A stretch of DNA of 64,000 nt, taken from contig NZ_CP133016.1 in NCBI RefSeq assembly GCF_030866745.1, forward strand, positions 1,178,001 to 1,242,000. Reading direction: 5' to 3'. A program made the translations under genes and the position numbers. Every line of letters starts with the position of its first letter. Position 1 is the stretch's first letter. This document shows, piece after piece, positions 57,370 to 64,000 of the stretch. The DNA comes from Sphingomonas flavescens (lineage in GTDB: Bacteria; Pseudomonadota; Alphaproteobacteria; Sphingomonadales; Sphingomonadaceae). Below the pieces are notes generated by a model, which saw nothing but the letters and a program-made list of their open reading frames with translations, was not told the origin of the DNA and ran no database searches.

Positions 57370-57401
57370 AAAAATGACAACGGCGAGCACCAAGCCCGCC
57401 G
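57370..57401 (-). terminator. Rho-independent terminator of the desaturase gene
   Basis: On the minus strand CGGCGGGC, TTGGT and GCTCGCCG form a stem followed by TTGTCATTTTT. It separates the desaturase from rplQ. Confidence 0.6.
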
Positions 57402-57412
57402 GACGCCTGCCC

Positions 57413-58516
57413 TCAAGCGGATTTGGCGCGGTTCGTCAAGGTTCGCGAGCCGAGCCGGACGACCAGCGACGACAAGCGACGATGGCTAGCGTGATGGTAG
57501 ACCGAGCGTTCGTCGAGCTCACGGCACAGGCGCCGGTGCGCTTCCGCGAGGTTATGATACGGCAGGCCCGGCAACAGGTGGTGCAGCGCGTGGTAGCGGA
57601 GGCCAACCGGCGCCCACAGTGCAGGCAGCGTGCCTGGTGGCGGCACGTTGACGCTGTCGAGATACTGCGCGGTGACGCTCATTGGTTCGCCGTCATTCTC
57701 CCAGAGGTGAGCGACAAGAGTGCGAACTTGGTTGAGGAACATCGTTCCCGACGTCACGGCGAGGAAGATGAGGAAGGCGCGGAGCGGAACGATGCCGGTT
57801 GCGACCATCGTCAGCAGTGCGATTGCCCAGAGCGAGCAGGCAATCTCCATCACCTTCCAGTCGCGCGCGAACTGGCCCGTTGGCATTTGGCGGCGGAAGC
57901 TCGGATTGATCTGCAGGCCCGAATAGCGGGCAACGACGATCTGCCGCAGGCGCGGCGAAAGCAGCGATAAGGGCGCGAGGATGGCGAAGCGGATGAACAG
58001 GCCGATCGGCGCTAGCGCGGCGGCAATCAGGAAGACTGGCAGCGTCCATGGCTTCATTAGCGCGAGCGGCAGATATTCGGGATCGTCCGCGGTGCCATAA
58101 TAGGTCTTGCCGTGGTGCTGGTTGTGAACGCCTTCGTACATGAAGCTCGGGATCAGCAGCGGCACCCCGATGAGCACGTTCCAAGTCAGGCGGAATCCGC
58201 GCACCGCACCCTTTTTGATGTGCGTCAGCTCGTGGATGAACGAGCCGGCGCGGTAGAGCGCGAGCACGGATACGAGGCCGCTCAACACGGAGACCCACGT
58301 CGGACGCGCGACCATCGCCGCGAACAAAGCCGCGTAACCGATGGCAGCCGATCCGATCATGTCCGCCCAGTAAATGCGGGAGTCCGGCACATTGAGATCG
58401 CGCGTGAGGCCCGCCGCGGCTTTCAGCATGGCGGCATCGTCCTTCGGGCGCGCAGGAACCCGCGGCGTGGAAGCCGCACCGGTGCGATCGCGAATAAGGG
58501 TCGCTGAAGTGTCCAT
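57413..58516 (-). CDS. Membrane fatty acid desaturase family protein
   Basis: 367 residues with several membrane helices and the three His boxes of membrane di-iron desaturases: HELTH, HNQHHG with a nearby TYYG, and HALHHLLPGLPYHN. It probably inserts a double bond or hydroxyl into a lipid; the substrate is unknown. I chose MDTSATLIRD at 58516; the frame is open farther upstream but overlaps the divergent gene's leader. It is transcribed divergently from the acyltransferase-like gene. Confidence 0.85.
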   Translation of the reverse strand: MDTSATLIRDRTGAASTPRVPARPKDDAAMLKAAAGLTRDLNVPDSRIYWADMIGSAAIGYAALFAAMVARPTWVSVLSGLVSVLALYRAGSFIHELTHIKKGAVRGFRLTWNVLIGVPLLIPSFMYEGVHNQHHGKTYYGTADDPEYLPLALMKPWTLPVFLIAAALAPIGLFIRFAILAPLSLLSPRLRQIVVARYSGLQINPSFRRQMPTGQFARDWKVMEIACSLWAIALLTMVATGIVPLRAFLIFLAVTSGTMFLNQVRTLVAHLWENDGEPMSVTAQYLDSVNVPPPGTLPALWAPVGLRYHALHHLLPGLPYHNLAEAHRRLCRELDERSVYHHASHRRLSSLVVRLGSRTLTNRAKSA

Positions 58517-58619
58517 CGGTCCGCGTGAAGTGTCTCTAATGCCATCAGATAATGGCGCGAATTGGGCGTTTGTAGGGTTCACTGGCGCAACGACCGATGA
58601 ACGGCTAGCCCATGCGGCC

Positions 58620-59762
58620 ATGAACAGCAGCGCCGTCACCATCCGCCCCGTCCTGACCAAGAAGGACCGCAAGGCCTTCGTCGACTTCGCCTGGGACGTC
58701 TACAAGGTCGATCCCGCCTGGGTGCCGCCGCTGAAGGACGAGGTGCATGGCCTCATCACGCCCGGCAAGAATCCGTGGTTCGAGCACGCTCGCGCCCAGC
58801 TGTGGCTAGCGGAGCGCGGCGGCAAGGTCGTCGGGCGCATTAGCGCGCAGGTCGACGAGTTGGTTCAAGAGCATATGGCCAAGGGCACCGGCCAGTGGGG
58901 CATGTTCGAGGCGCTCGATGGCGAGGCAGCAGCAGCTTTGATCGCGACGGCCGAGGATTGGCTACGCGCGCAAGGCATGAAGACGTCGATGGGCCCGATC
59001 AGCCTGTCGATCTGGGACGAGCCGGGTTTGGAGATCGAGGGTTTCGCGGAATCACCGACCGCGATGATGGGTCACCACCGTCCGGAATATCAGTCGTGGA
59101 TCGAGGCCGCGGGCTACGGCAAGGCCAAGGACCTGATCACTTACGCGCTCAACATCGAGCATTGGGAAGACCCGATGATCGACCGCCTCATCGCGACCGG
59201 CGAACGCAATCCGCGCATTCGCATCCGTGAAATCGATAAGTCGAAATTCGCGGAGGAATCGCGGCTCATCCTCAACCTGCTCAATGAGGCATGGTCGGAC
59301 AATTGGGGCTATGTCCCGCTAACCGAATCCGAGATCGCCTACGCAGGCAAGAAGCTGAAGCCGATCATCTTCAACGAGCTGGTGAGGGTCGCCGAGCTCG
59401 ACGGTGAGCCGGTCGCCTTCATGTTGACGATCCCGGACATCAACGAACTAACCAAGGACCTGAACGGTGAGCTGTTCCCGTTCAACTTCATCAAGCTGCT
59501 GTGGCGGTTGCGCAAACCACGCACGCGTCGGCTCCGCGTACCGCTGATGGGCGTCGCGAAGAAGCTGCACGGCAGCCGCCTGGCCAGCCAGCTCGCTTTC
59601 ATGATGATCGAGTTCACCCGCCGGGACGCGGTGACCAAATTCGGCGCGAAGGAAGGCGAGTTCGGCTGGATCCTCGAAGACAACAAGGGGATGCTGTCGA
59701 TCGCGCAGCTACCCGGCGCATCGGTCAACCACCGCTATCGGATTTACGAAAAAGCGCTGTGA
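58620..59762 (+). CDS. GNAT-like acyltransferase family protein
   Basis: 380 residues, with an N-terminal conserved start (VTIRPVLTKKDRKAFVDFAWDVYK) and acyltransferase-like parts: KVVGRISAQVDEL, GQWGMFEALDGEAAAALI and, in the second half, GEPVAFMLTIPDINELTK and GMLSIAQLPGA. This matches a family annotated as N-acetyltransferase in many Alphaproteobacteria; the substrate is unknown. The ATG at 58620 has no good ribosome binding site. The gene is divergent from the desaturase. Confidence 0.75.
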   Translation: MNSSAVTIRPVLTKKDRKAFVDFAWDVYKVDPAWVPPLKDEVHGLITPGKNPWFEHARAQLWLAERGGKVVGRISAQVDELVQEHMAKGTGQWGMFEALDGEAAAALIATAEDWLRAQGMKTSMGPISLSIWDEPGLEIEGFAESPTAMMGHHRPEYQSWIEAAGYGKAKDLITYALNIEHWEDPMIDRLIATGERNPRIRIREIDKSKFAEESRLILNLLNEAWSDNWGYVPLTESEIAYAGKKLKPIIFNELVRVAELDGEPVAFMLTIPDINELTKDLNGELFPFNFIKLLWRLRKPRTRRLRVPLMGVAKKLHGSRLASQLAFMMIEFTRRDAVTKFGAKEGEFGWILEDNKGMLSIAQLPGASVNHRYRIYEKAL

Positions 59763-59779
59763 ACGAGGCGAAGTGAGAC

Positions 59780-60106
59780 TTGACTGACGAGTCCCGTCCG
59801 CATCGGTTTGGTCTTGGGTCGATCATGGGGATCGTCCTCGTCGCCGTGATCGGCGTGCCGAGCGCGTGGCTGGTGTGGAAGTTCCACGGCTTGCCACTGC
59901 AACCCATCCACCCTGCGAAGGCCAGAGTGGTTGCGATCGCGCCCACGTTTGGACGATCGCCCCGGCAATGGATCATCATCCGGAACGCTCATGGAACGGG
60001 CAGCGTATCCGTGCCGATCGGGGATAATCATTGCAGTATCGGTGACGTGGTTACGGTCAACCAGCGAGGGACGACACTGAGCCCGCAGCCAACGACCTGT
60101 CGGTGA
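59780..60106 (+). CDS. Small membrane-anchored protein of unknown function
   Basis: 108 residues. A membrane helix lies at about 13-33 (IMGIVLVAVIGVPSAWLVW) and the soluble tail of about 70 residues has two Cys (NHCSIGD and TTCR) and a beta-rich look. The start is a TTG at 59780, 17 nt after the acyltransferase-like gene. No family recognised. Confidence 0.55.
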   Translation: MTDESRPHRFGLGSIMGIVLVAVIGVPSAWLVWKFHGLPLQPIHPAKARVVAIAPTFGRSPRQWIIIRNAHGTGSVSVPIGDNHCSIGDVVTVNQRGTTLSPQPTTCR

Positions 60107-60113
60107 ACGGAGC

Positions 60114-60887
60114 TTAAGTCAGCTCCACCCAGGTCGGCGTATGGTCCGAGGCTTTCTCCTCGCCGCGTACCCATTTGTCGACGTCGGCGCCGGTGAGGCG
60201 GTCGGCGGCCTCCGGTGAGCAGAGCAGATGGTCGAGGCGAAAGCCGAGGTCGCGCTGCCAGCAGCCCGCGGTGTAGTCCCAGAAGGTGTACAGTTTCTCT
60301 TCGCTCGGGTGGTAGGCGCGTAAAGCGTCGGTCCAGCCCTGGCTGACCAAGCGGCGCCAAAGTTCGCGCGCGGCAGGCTGCATGACGGCGTCATGCTGGG
60401 TAGCCTTGACGGAAAAGACGTCGCGGTCCTCCGGGACCACGTTCCAGTCCCCACAGAGAACAACGGGGCGCTCGGTCTGCAACAGCTCATCCGCGTGCTC
60501 GAGAAGCCGTTCCATCCAACGGATCTTGTAGTCGAACTTCTCGGTGCCGACCGGGTTGCCGTTGGGCAGATAAATGGACGCGACGATCAGGTCACCGACC
60601 TCAGCCTCGATGTACCGGCTGTGTGTATCGTCAGGATCGCCGGGCAATCCCATCCGCCGCAGCTTCGGCGTATCGCCGCGGGCGAGGATCGCGACACCGT
60701 TGAAACCCTTTTGCCCGTGCCAGACGGCGCCGTAGCCGGCCGCCTCGATATCGGCGATCGGCAGCGATTCATCCGCGCATTTGAGCTCCTGCAAACAAAC
60801 GACGTCCGGCTTGGCGCGGTCGAGCCATTCGAGCAGCCGCGGCAGGCGCGCGCGGATGCCGTTGAGATTGTAGGTAGCGAGCTTCAC
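60114..60887 (-). CDS. xth: Exodeoxyribonuclease III (AP endonuclease)
   Basis: Repairs abasic sites and 3' blocked ends in DNA. 257 residues with the endonuclease/exonuclease/phosphatase fold: YNLNGIRARLPRLLEWL, CLQELKC (metal-binding Glu), CGDWNVVPEDRD, LGFRLDHLLCS and, near the end, the catalytic His in ASDHTPTWVEL. Normal length. It is the only gene in the leftward unit after the HTH regulator. Confidence 0.95.
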   Translation of the reverse strand: MKLATYNLNGIRARLPRLLEWLDRAKPDVVCLQELKCADESLPIADIEAAGYGAVWHGQKGFNGVAILARGDTPKLRRMGLPGDPDDTHSRYIEAEVGDLIVASIYLPNGNPVGTEKFDYKIRWMERLLEHADELLQTERPVVLCGDWNVVPEDRDVFSVKATQHDAVMQPAARELWRRLVSQGWTDALRAYHPSEEKLYTFWDYTAGCWQRDLGFRLDHLLCSPEAADRLTGADVDKWVRGEEKASDHTPTWVELT

Positions 60888-60910
60888 CGAACCCGCTTAG
60901 CGGGCCGCGC

Positions 60911-61648
60911 CTAGACGGGGAAGCGCGCGTATCCGCGCTGCGTCACGCGATCGACGCAGGTCCGGTAATCGTCGTAGTCCTTGTCGCCCGGGCGCACGAC
61001 GCCGACAGCCTTCTCCTCGTCATCATCATGCGGAAGCAGCACGATCGGCAGCGATGCCGGCGTAAGTTGCGCGCCCTCGCCCGACGCCAGGGTCAGCAGA
61101 ATGCCACTTAGCCACCGTCCCGAGGGGCGGTTGAGCAAGGCGATCCGGTACTGCCCCTGCCAGATCGTCACCAAGTAAATGGCGCCCGATATGTTGGGAA
61201 AGGAAACGAAGCCCTTCTGCTCGAACTCGCGGTCGGTCCGGGAAGCTTCGCTGAAGACGAGATGACCTTCCGCGTCATTCCAGCTGATCGAGGTCAGATA
61301 GGCGAAAATCGCACCGGCTTCGCTGAAGGAGGGCCGCAGCGTCAGATACCTGCCTTCCAGCCATTGCACCGCCGGCCGAGCATAAGCCCCCATGGTGTCC
61401 GGTGCGAACAGGCGCATGTCCTGGGGCATGGTGACCGGGGCGCGGAGCTTCGTGCCGAGCGCATCCTCCAGTCGAATCACCGTTGCCAGCGTGAAGGGGC
61501 GCCGGCCGGCAAGCGCTTTCTCCAGCGTCGACAGGCTCACCTTGGCTTCGTCCGCCAGCCACTGCCGTGACAATCGCCGGCGCGCGAGCTCCTCGCGCAC
61601 GATCGTCGCGACTGACTCGCTATTCTTATTGCTCAGCTCGTGCTGCAT
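60911..61648 (-). CDS. Helix-turn-helix regulator with unknown sensor domain
   Basis: 245 residues. An N-terminal XRE/lambda-repressor-type HTH (LSRQWLADEAKVSLSTLEKALAG, about 27-49) is followed by a larger domain of about 160 residues (VQWLEGRYLTLRPSFSEAG, LVTIWQGQYRIALLNRPSG) that I do not recognise. It may bind a ligand. The start MQHELSNKNSE at 61648 was chosen. Three 10-bp repeats lie just upstream (61669-61698), possibly its operator. It lies 23 nt before xth. Confidence 0.8.
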   Translation of the reverse strand: MQHELSNKNSESVATIVREELARRRLSRQWLADEAKVSLSTLEKALAGRRPFTLATVIRLEDALGTKLRAPVTMPQDMRLFAPDTMGAYARPAVQWLEGRYLTLRPSFSEAGAIFAYLTSISWNDAEGHLVFSEASRTDREFEQKGFVSFPNISGAIYLVTIWQGQYRIALLNRPSGRWLSGILLTLASGEGAQLTPASLPIVLLPHDDDEEKAVGVVRPGDKDYDDYRTCVDRVTQRGYARFPV

Positions 61649-61668
61649 GATTGCCCCAGAATCAGTGC

Positions 61669-61698
61669 GCACATCTCCGCACATTTCCGCACATCTCG
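61669..61698. repeat. Three tandem 10-bp repeats upstream of the HTH gene
   Basis: GCACATCTCC, GCACATTTCC and GCACATCTCG follow each other without gaps, 21-50 nt upstream of the HTH start codon. The 10-bp period puts all copies on the same face of the helix, as expected for an operator bound by a multimeric HTH protein. Confidence 0.6.
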
Positions 61699-61824
61699 TC
61701 AACTGGCTGGACACTCCCGGCACAACGCGACGGCGATTTCCAAACACTGCCTGTGGCGGCGGCGGGGCGACAGGCAGATATGCGGCGCAACGCTAAACCA
61801 CCGCGAACTTGTGAAAGGGGCAAC

Positions 61825-61929
61825 ATGTTCATCAGTCGCGCGAAAACCGGGTTTGGTGGCATCATCACCGTAAGCGCGGTGCTGTTCGTCACCCAGCTCA
61901 TCCAGGGCATTCAGGCATTCACGCTATGA
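61825..61929 (+). CDS. Small single-helix membrane protein (34 aa), hypothetical
   Basis: MFISRAKTGFGG is followed by one membrane helix (IITVSAVLFVTQLIQGIQAF). AAAGGGG lies 4 nt before the ATG. The stop codon overlaps the next ORF's ATG as ATGA. Such small proteins are often missed. Evidence is limited to the ribosome binding site, the overlap and the composition. Confidence 0.45.
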   Translation: MFISRAKTGFGGIITVSAVLFVTQLIQGIQAFTL

Positions 61930-62099
61930 GTCCGCTCTGGTCAGATTTAGCGCTCGCACGCGCCGCCTGGGCCAAGGCCGAAGGCAACGATTCGGCCGAA
62001 GGGGGTAAGGTTAAGCCGCATCAGGCACCCCGTTCTGACGCGACAAGCCGCCCAGCGCGGCGCGTGCTTCATCCCCGCTTGAACAGTTTCGCGCTGTAA
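61926..62099 (+). CDS. Small ORF (57 aa) overlapping the membrane peptide gene
   Basis: Starts MSPLWSDLALARAAWAKAEG and ends RVLHPRLNSFAL. It is basic and has no membrane segment. Its ATG overlaps the upstream stop (ATGA), suggesting translational coupling to the 34-aa membrane protein. The next gene starts 12 nt later. I recognise no family. Confidence 0.4.
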   Translation: MSPLWSDLALARAAWAKAEGNDSAEGGKVKPHQAPRSDATSRPARRVLHPRLNSFAL

Positions 62100-62111
62100 T
62101 CAGAGGTTTTC

Positions 62112-62747
62112 ATGATCCCGAAACTCAGCAGCGGAGCGCTGGCGCTCGCGCTTGTCCTCTCGCATCCCGCAAAAACCGCATCGCCGGAGCCAGACCTGGA
62201 CACCGTTCGGGCCGCGACCCAGCGGTTTAAGGACGTCAAGGTCGCGCTTGCCGAAGGCTACGTCCGCGATCCGTCCGACATGTGCGACACGGCCACCAAC
62301 ATGGGTCGTCCGGCAAGCCTTGGCGGAATGGGTATTCACTTCTTCCGTCCCGACCTTCTCGGCATCAAGGGACCGCCAAACCCGCGGGTGAACGGCAACG
62401 GCACGCACACGGATTTCACCAAGCCGTCGGTGCTCATCTACGAACCGCAAGCTGACGGATCGCTCACGCTGGTCGCGGTCGAAAACCTGGTGTTCAAACT
62501 GGCGTGGCGAGAGGCGGGCCATAATGCGCCGCCGAGCTTCCATGGGGTCGCGTACGACCTGATGGAAGACAATCCAGCGACCAAGGTCGATGAGGCGCAC
62601 ATGTTCGAGCCGCATTACGACCGACACGTCTGGCTGTTCCGCGACAATCCCAACGGGGTGTTCGCGCAGTATAATCCGAAGGTGAGTTGCGCGGCCCACA
62701 AGCCGGCCATGGCAGGTGCCATGAGCCACCATGACGCGGGGCACTAG
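62112..62747 (+). CDS. Secreted protein of unknown function
   Basis: 211 residues with a signal peptide (LALALVLSHPAKTAS) and a mature part containing AATQRFKDVKVALAEGYVRDPSD, MCDTATNMG, GGMGIHFFRPDLL and PSVLIYEPQADG. Several His residues (near EAHMFEPHYDRH, HVWLFRDNP and the C-terminal MSHHDAGH) could bind metal, which is only a guess. It may share a transcript with the two upstream small ORFs. Its end overlaps the convergent ErpA-like gene by 4 nt. Confidence 0.75.
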   Translation: MIPKLSSGALALALVLSHPAKTASPEPDLDTVRAATQRFKDVKVALAEGYVRDPSDMCDTATNMGRPASLGGMGIHFFRPDLLGIKGPPNPRVNGNGTHTDFTKPSVLIYEPQADGSLTLVAVENLVFKLAWREAGHNAPPSFHGVAYDLMEDNPATKVDEAHMFEPHYDRHVWLFRDNPNGVFAQYNPKVSCAAHKPAMAGAMSHHDAGH

Positions 62748-63076
62748 ACGGAGAAGCTGGATCCGCAGCCGCAGCCCGACTGGGCATTCGGGTTGGTGAC
62801 TTTGAAGGCAGCGCCGCCGAGATCCTCGACGAAATCGACCGCCGAACCGCGGACCAGCTCGAGGCTCATCGGGTCGACGACGAGGCGAACACCGTCGGTC
62901 TCGGCAACCTGGTCGTCGGCTTCCGGCGCGGACGCGAGTTCGAATTTGTAGGTGAAGCCCGCACAGCCGCCGCCATCGACCGCAAGTCGCAGGATGGCCG
63001 GCTTGGCCTGCCGCTCGGCGATCCAGGCCACGCGGCGTGCAGCGCTAGGCGTCAGGATAATCTGAGGTTCGGTCAC
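62744..63076 (-). CDS. erpA: Iron-sulfur cluster insertion protein (ErpA/HesB family)
   Basis: 110 residues of the A-type carrier fold, starting IILTPSAARRVAWIAE, with the three conserved Cys: one in DGGGCAGFTYKF and two in SGCGCGSSFSV at the C-terminus. A-type carriers pass Fe-S clusters to target enzymes. The start is a GTG at 63076; a GTG two codons upstream is also possible. ErpA versus IscA cannot be settled from this sequence alone. Confidence 0.9.
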   Translation of the reverse strand: MTEPQIILTPSAARRVAWIAERQAKPAILRLAVDGGGCAGFTYKFELASAPEADDQVAETDGVRLVVDPMSLELVRGSAVDFVEDLGGAAFKVTNPNAQSGCGCGSSFSV

Positions 63077-63113
63077 AAGCACGAAATAGGAAGCCCGGTT
63101 GGGCCGAACAATA

Positions 63114-64000
63114 TCAGTGGCCGCCGCCGGGGCCGCCCATGGCCACTGCGTCCATCGACGCCGCACCCGAACGGCGCTGCATCGCAAGAACGTAATCGGT
63201 CGATTTCATGAAGGGGATCGGGTTGACCGCGCGACCGTCGATCCGGACTTCATAGTGCAGGTGGTTGCCGGTCGAGCGTCCGGTGGAGCCCATTCGCCCG
63301 ACTTGCTGGCCGCGCTTAACGTGATCGCCCGCCGAGACGAGGACCGCCGACATATGGCCATAGCGCGTGGTGATGCCGCGTCCGTGGTCGATCTCGACCA
63401 GATTGCCGTAGCCGCCGCTGTTCCAGCCGGCGCGAAGTACGACACCATCGGCGGTGGCGTAGATGGGCGTCCCATAGGCGCCGGACAGGTCGATGCCGGG
63501 GTGCATGGCCGCGGCGAATTTGAAGGGATCCGAGCGGACACCGAAGCCGCTGGTGAACGTCACGCTGGCGCGGATCGGCTTGTCGGACGGGACGGCAATG
63601 ACGCCGTCCTGCAGCTGATCGAGCTTCTTCCAGCTGTCGAAGAGCGCCTTGAAGCTGGCGTTGGCAACGCCCTCGAACGGGCCACCGACACCGGTCGGGC
63701 TGCCGACGCGAGCGGGGCTGATGCCTAAGCGCTTCAGCTCGGCGGCGGTGACCTGGTAACGGACGTCAAGTGCCTTCGCGACGAGCGCGGCCTGCTCGAG
63801 CTGCGCTTTTTCCACGCGAGCGAGCGGGCCTTCATTGCCGAGCTTGCCGCTGGCGGCAGCAGCAACCAAGGAGGGATCAATCTTATGGCCGGCAAGCGCG
63901 GCTTCGATAATCGCCTGGCGGCGCTCAATCATCTGCGCGCGCGCTTCGGTGGCCGCCGGCAAAGCAGCCGCCGCCGGGGCGTACGGGCGGGACAGCAGTT
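63114..64000 (-). CDS. M23-family metallopeptidase (N-terminus outside window)
   Basis: At least 295 residues, open to the window edge, so the start is missing. The C-terminal LytM/peptidase M23 domain has the zinc ligands HPGIDLSGAYGTPIY (H and D), RYGHMS and HLHYEVRIDG. The part before it is helical and Ala/Arg/Glu rich. M23 enzymes with intact ligands cut peptidoglycan cross-bridges, and such proteins often work in cell separation or envelope growth. A TTG at 63962 is in frame but the frame continues upstream. Confidence 0.9.
   Translation of the reverse strand, partial: LLSRPYAPAAAALPAATEARAQMIERRQAIIEAALAGHKIDPSLVAAAASGKLGNEGPLARVEKAQLEQAALVAKALDVRYQVTAAELKRLGISPARVGSPTGVGGPFEGVANASFKALFDSWKKLDQLQDGVIAVPSDKPIRASVTFTSGFGVRSDPFKFAAAMHPGIDLSGAYGTPIYATADGVVLRAGWNSGGYGNLVEIDHGRGITTRYGHMSAVLVSAGDHVKRGQQVGRMGSTGRSTGNHLHYEVRIDGRAVNPIPFMKSTDYVLAMQRRSGAASMDAVAMGGPGGGH

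Overview
The window is a gene-dense, GC-rich stretch of an alphaproteobacterial chromosome, most likely a sphingomonad (order Sphingomonadales). The evidence is the gene order dgt-argS-SPOR-nagZ-scpA-scpB-tatA, a complete dcw (division and cell wall) cluster, a meso-DAP type MurE (DNPR motif), a DUF3052-like protein with the start GYSGTPL, an SWFGD-type Asp/Arg-rich protein, and many secreted peptidases. I saw no tRNA, rRNA, CRISPR array, insertion sequence or prophage. Both ends cut through genes: tatA at the left and an M23 peptidase at the right.

Layout. 1-9.4 kb (minus strand): tatA, scpB, scpA (chromosome segregation), an S10 peptidase, nagZ, a SPOR protein, argS, a small secreted protein, dgt and a TPR-SPOR protein. 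9.5-32.7 kb: the dcw cluster, transcribed leftwards from mraZ through rsmH, ftsL, ftsI, murE, murF, mraY, murD, ftsW, murG, murC, murB, ddl, ftsQ and ftsA. Most junctions overlap by 1-13 nt, commonly as ATGA or GTGA. ftsZ is not next to ftsA. About 4.9 kb lies between them, holding a tandem-PAS hybrid histidine kinase, two small proteins, a hemerythrin-like protein (all plus strand) and an MFS transporter coupled to the end of ftsA. The ftsZ upstream region has a perfect DnaA box and a cluster of GANTC sites. The mraZ upstream region has four TGGG repeats at exact 10-bp spacing, which resemble MraZ operators.

32.9-44.5 kb: two membrane proteins of unknown function, a lipoprotein, a Tat-exported beta-lactamase-family hydrolase, purL with a DUF3052-like gene, a small membrane protein, a free-standing HPt protein, der, a BamB-like lipoprotein, a YfgM-like TPR protein and panB. 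44.5-48.8 kb: an Rrf2 regulator, a Thr/Lys-rich secreted protein, an OmpR-type two-component system, an Asp/Arg-rich protein and an L,D-transpeptidase. 48.9-64 kb: an M28 peptidase, guaA, a membrane-bound TIR-TPR protein, a Gly/Tyr-rich secreted protein, a prolyl oligopeptidase, rplQ standing alone, a fatty acid desaturase, an acyltransferase-like protein, exodeoxyribonuclease III, an HTH regulator with phased upstream repeats, two overlapping small ORFs, a secreted protein, an ErpA-like protein and an M23 peptidase.

Most of the window is conserved housekeeping DNA: peptidoglycan precursor synthesis, divisome assembly, envelope maintenance and chromosome segregation. I found no convincing new multi-gene system. 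The observations most worth a check are the regulatory signals at ftsZ and mraZ, two probable CTG start codons, the phased repeats before the HTH gene, the isolated rplQ and the TIR-TPR protein.
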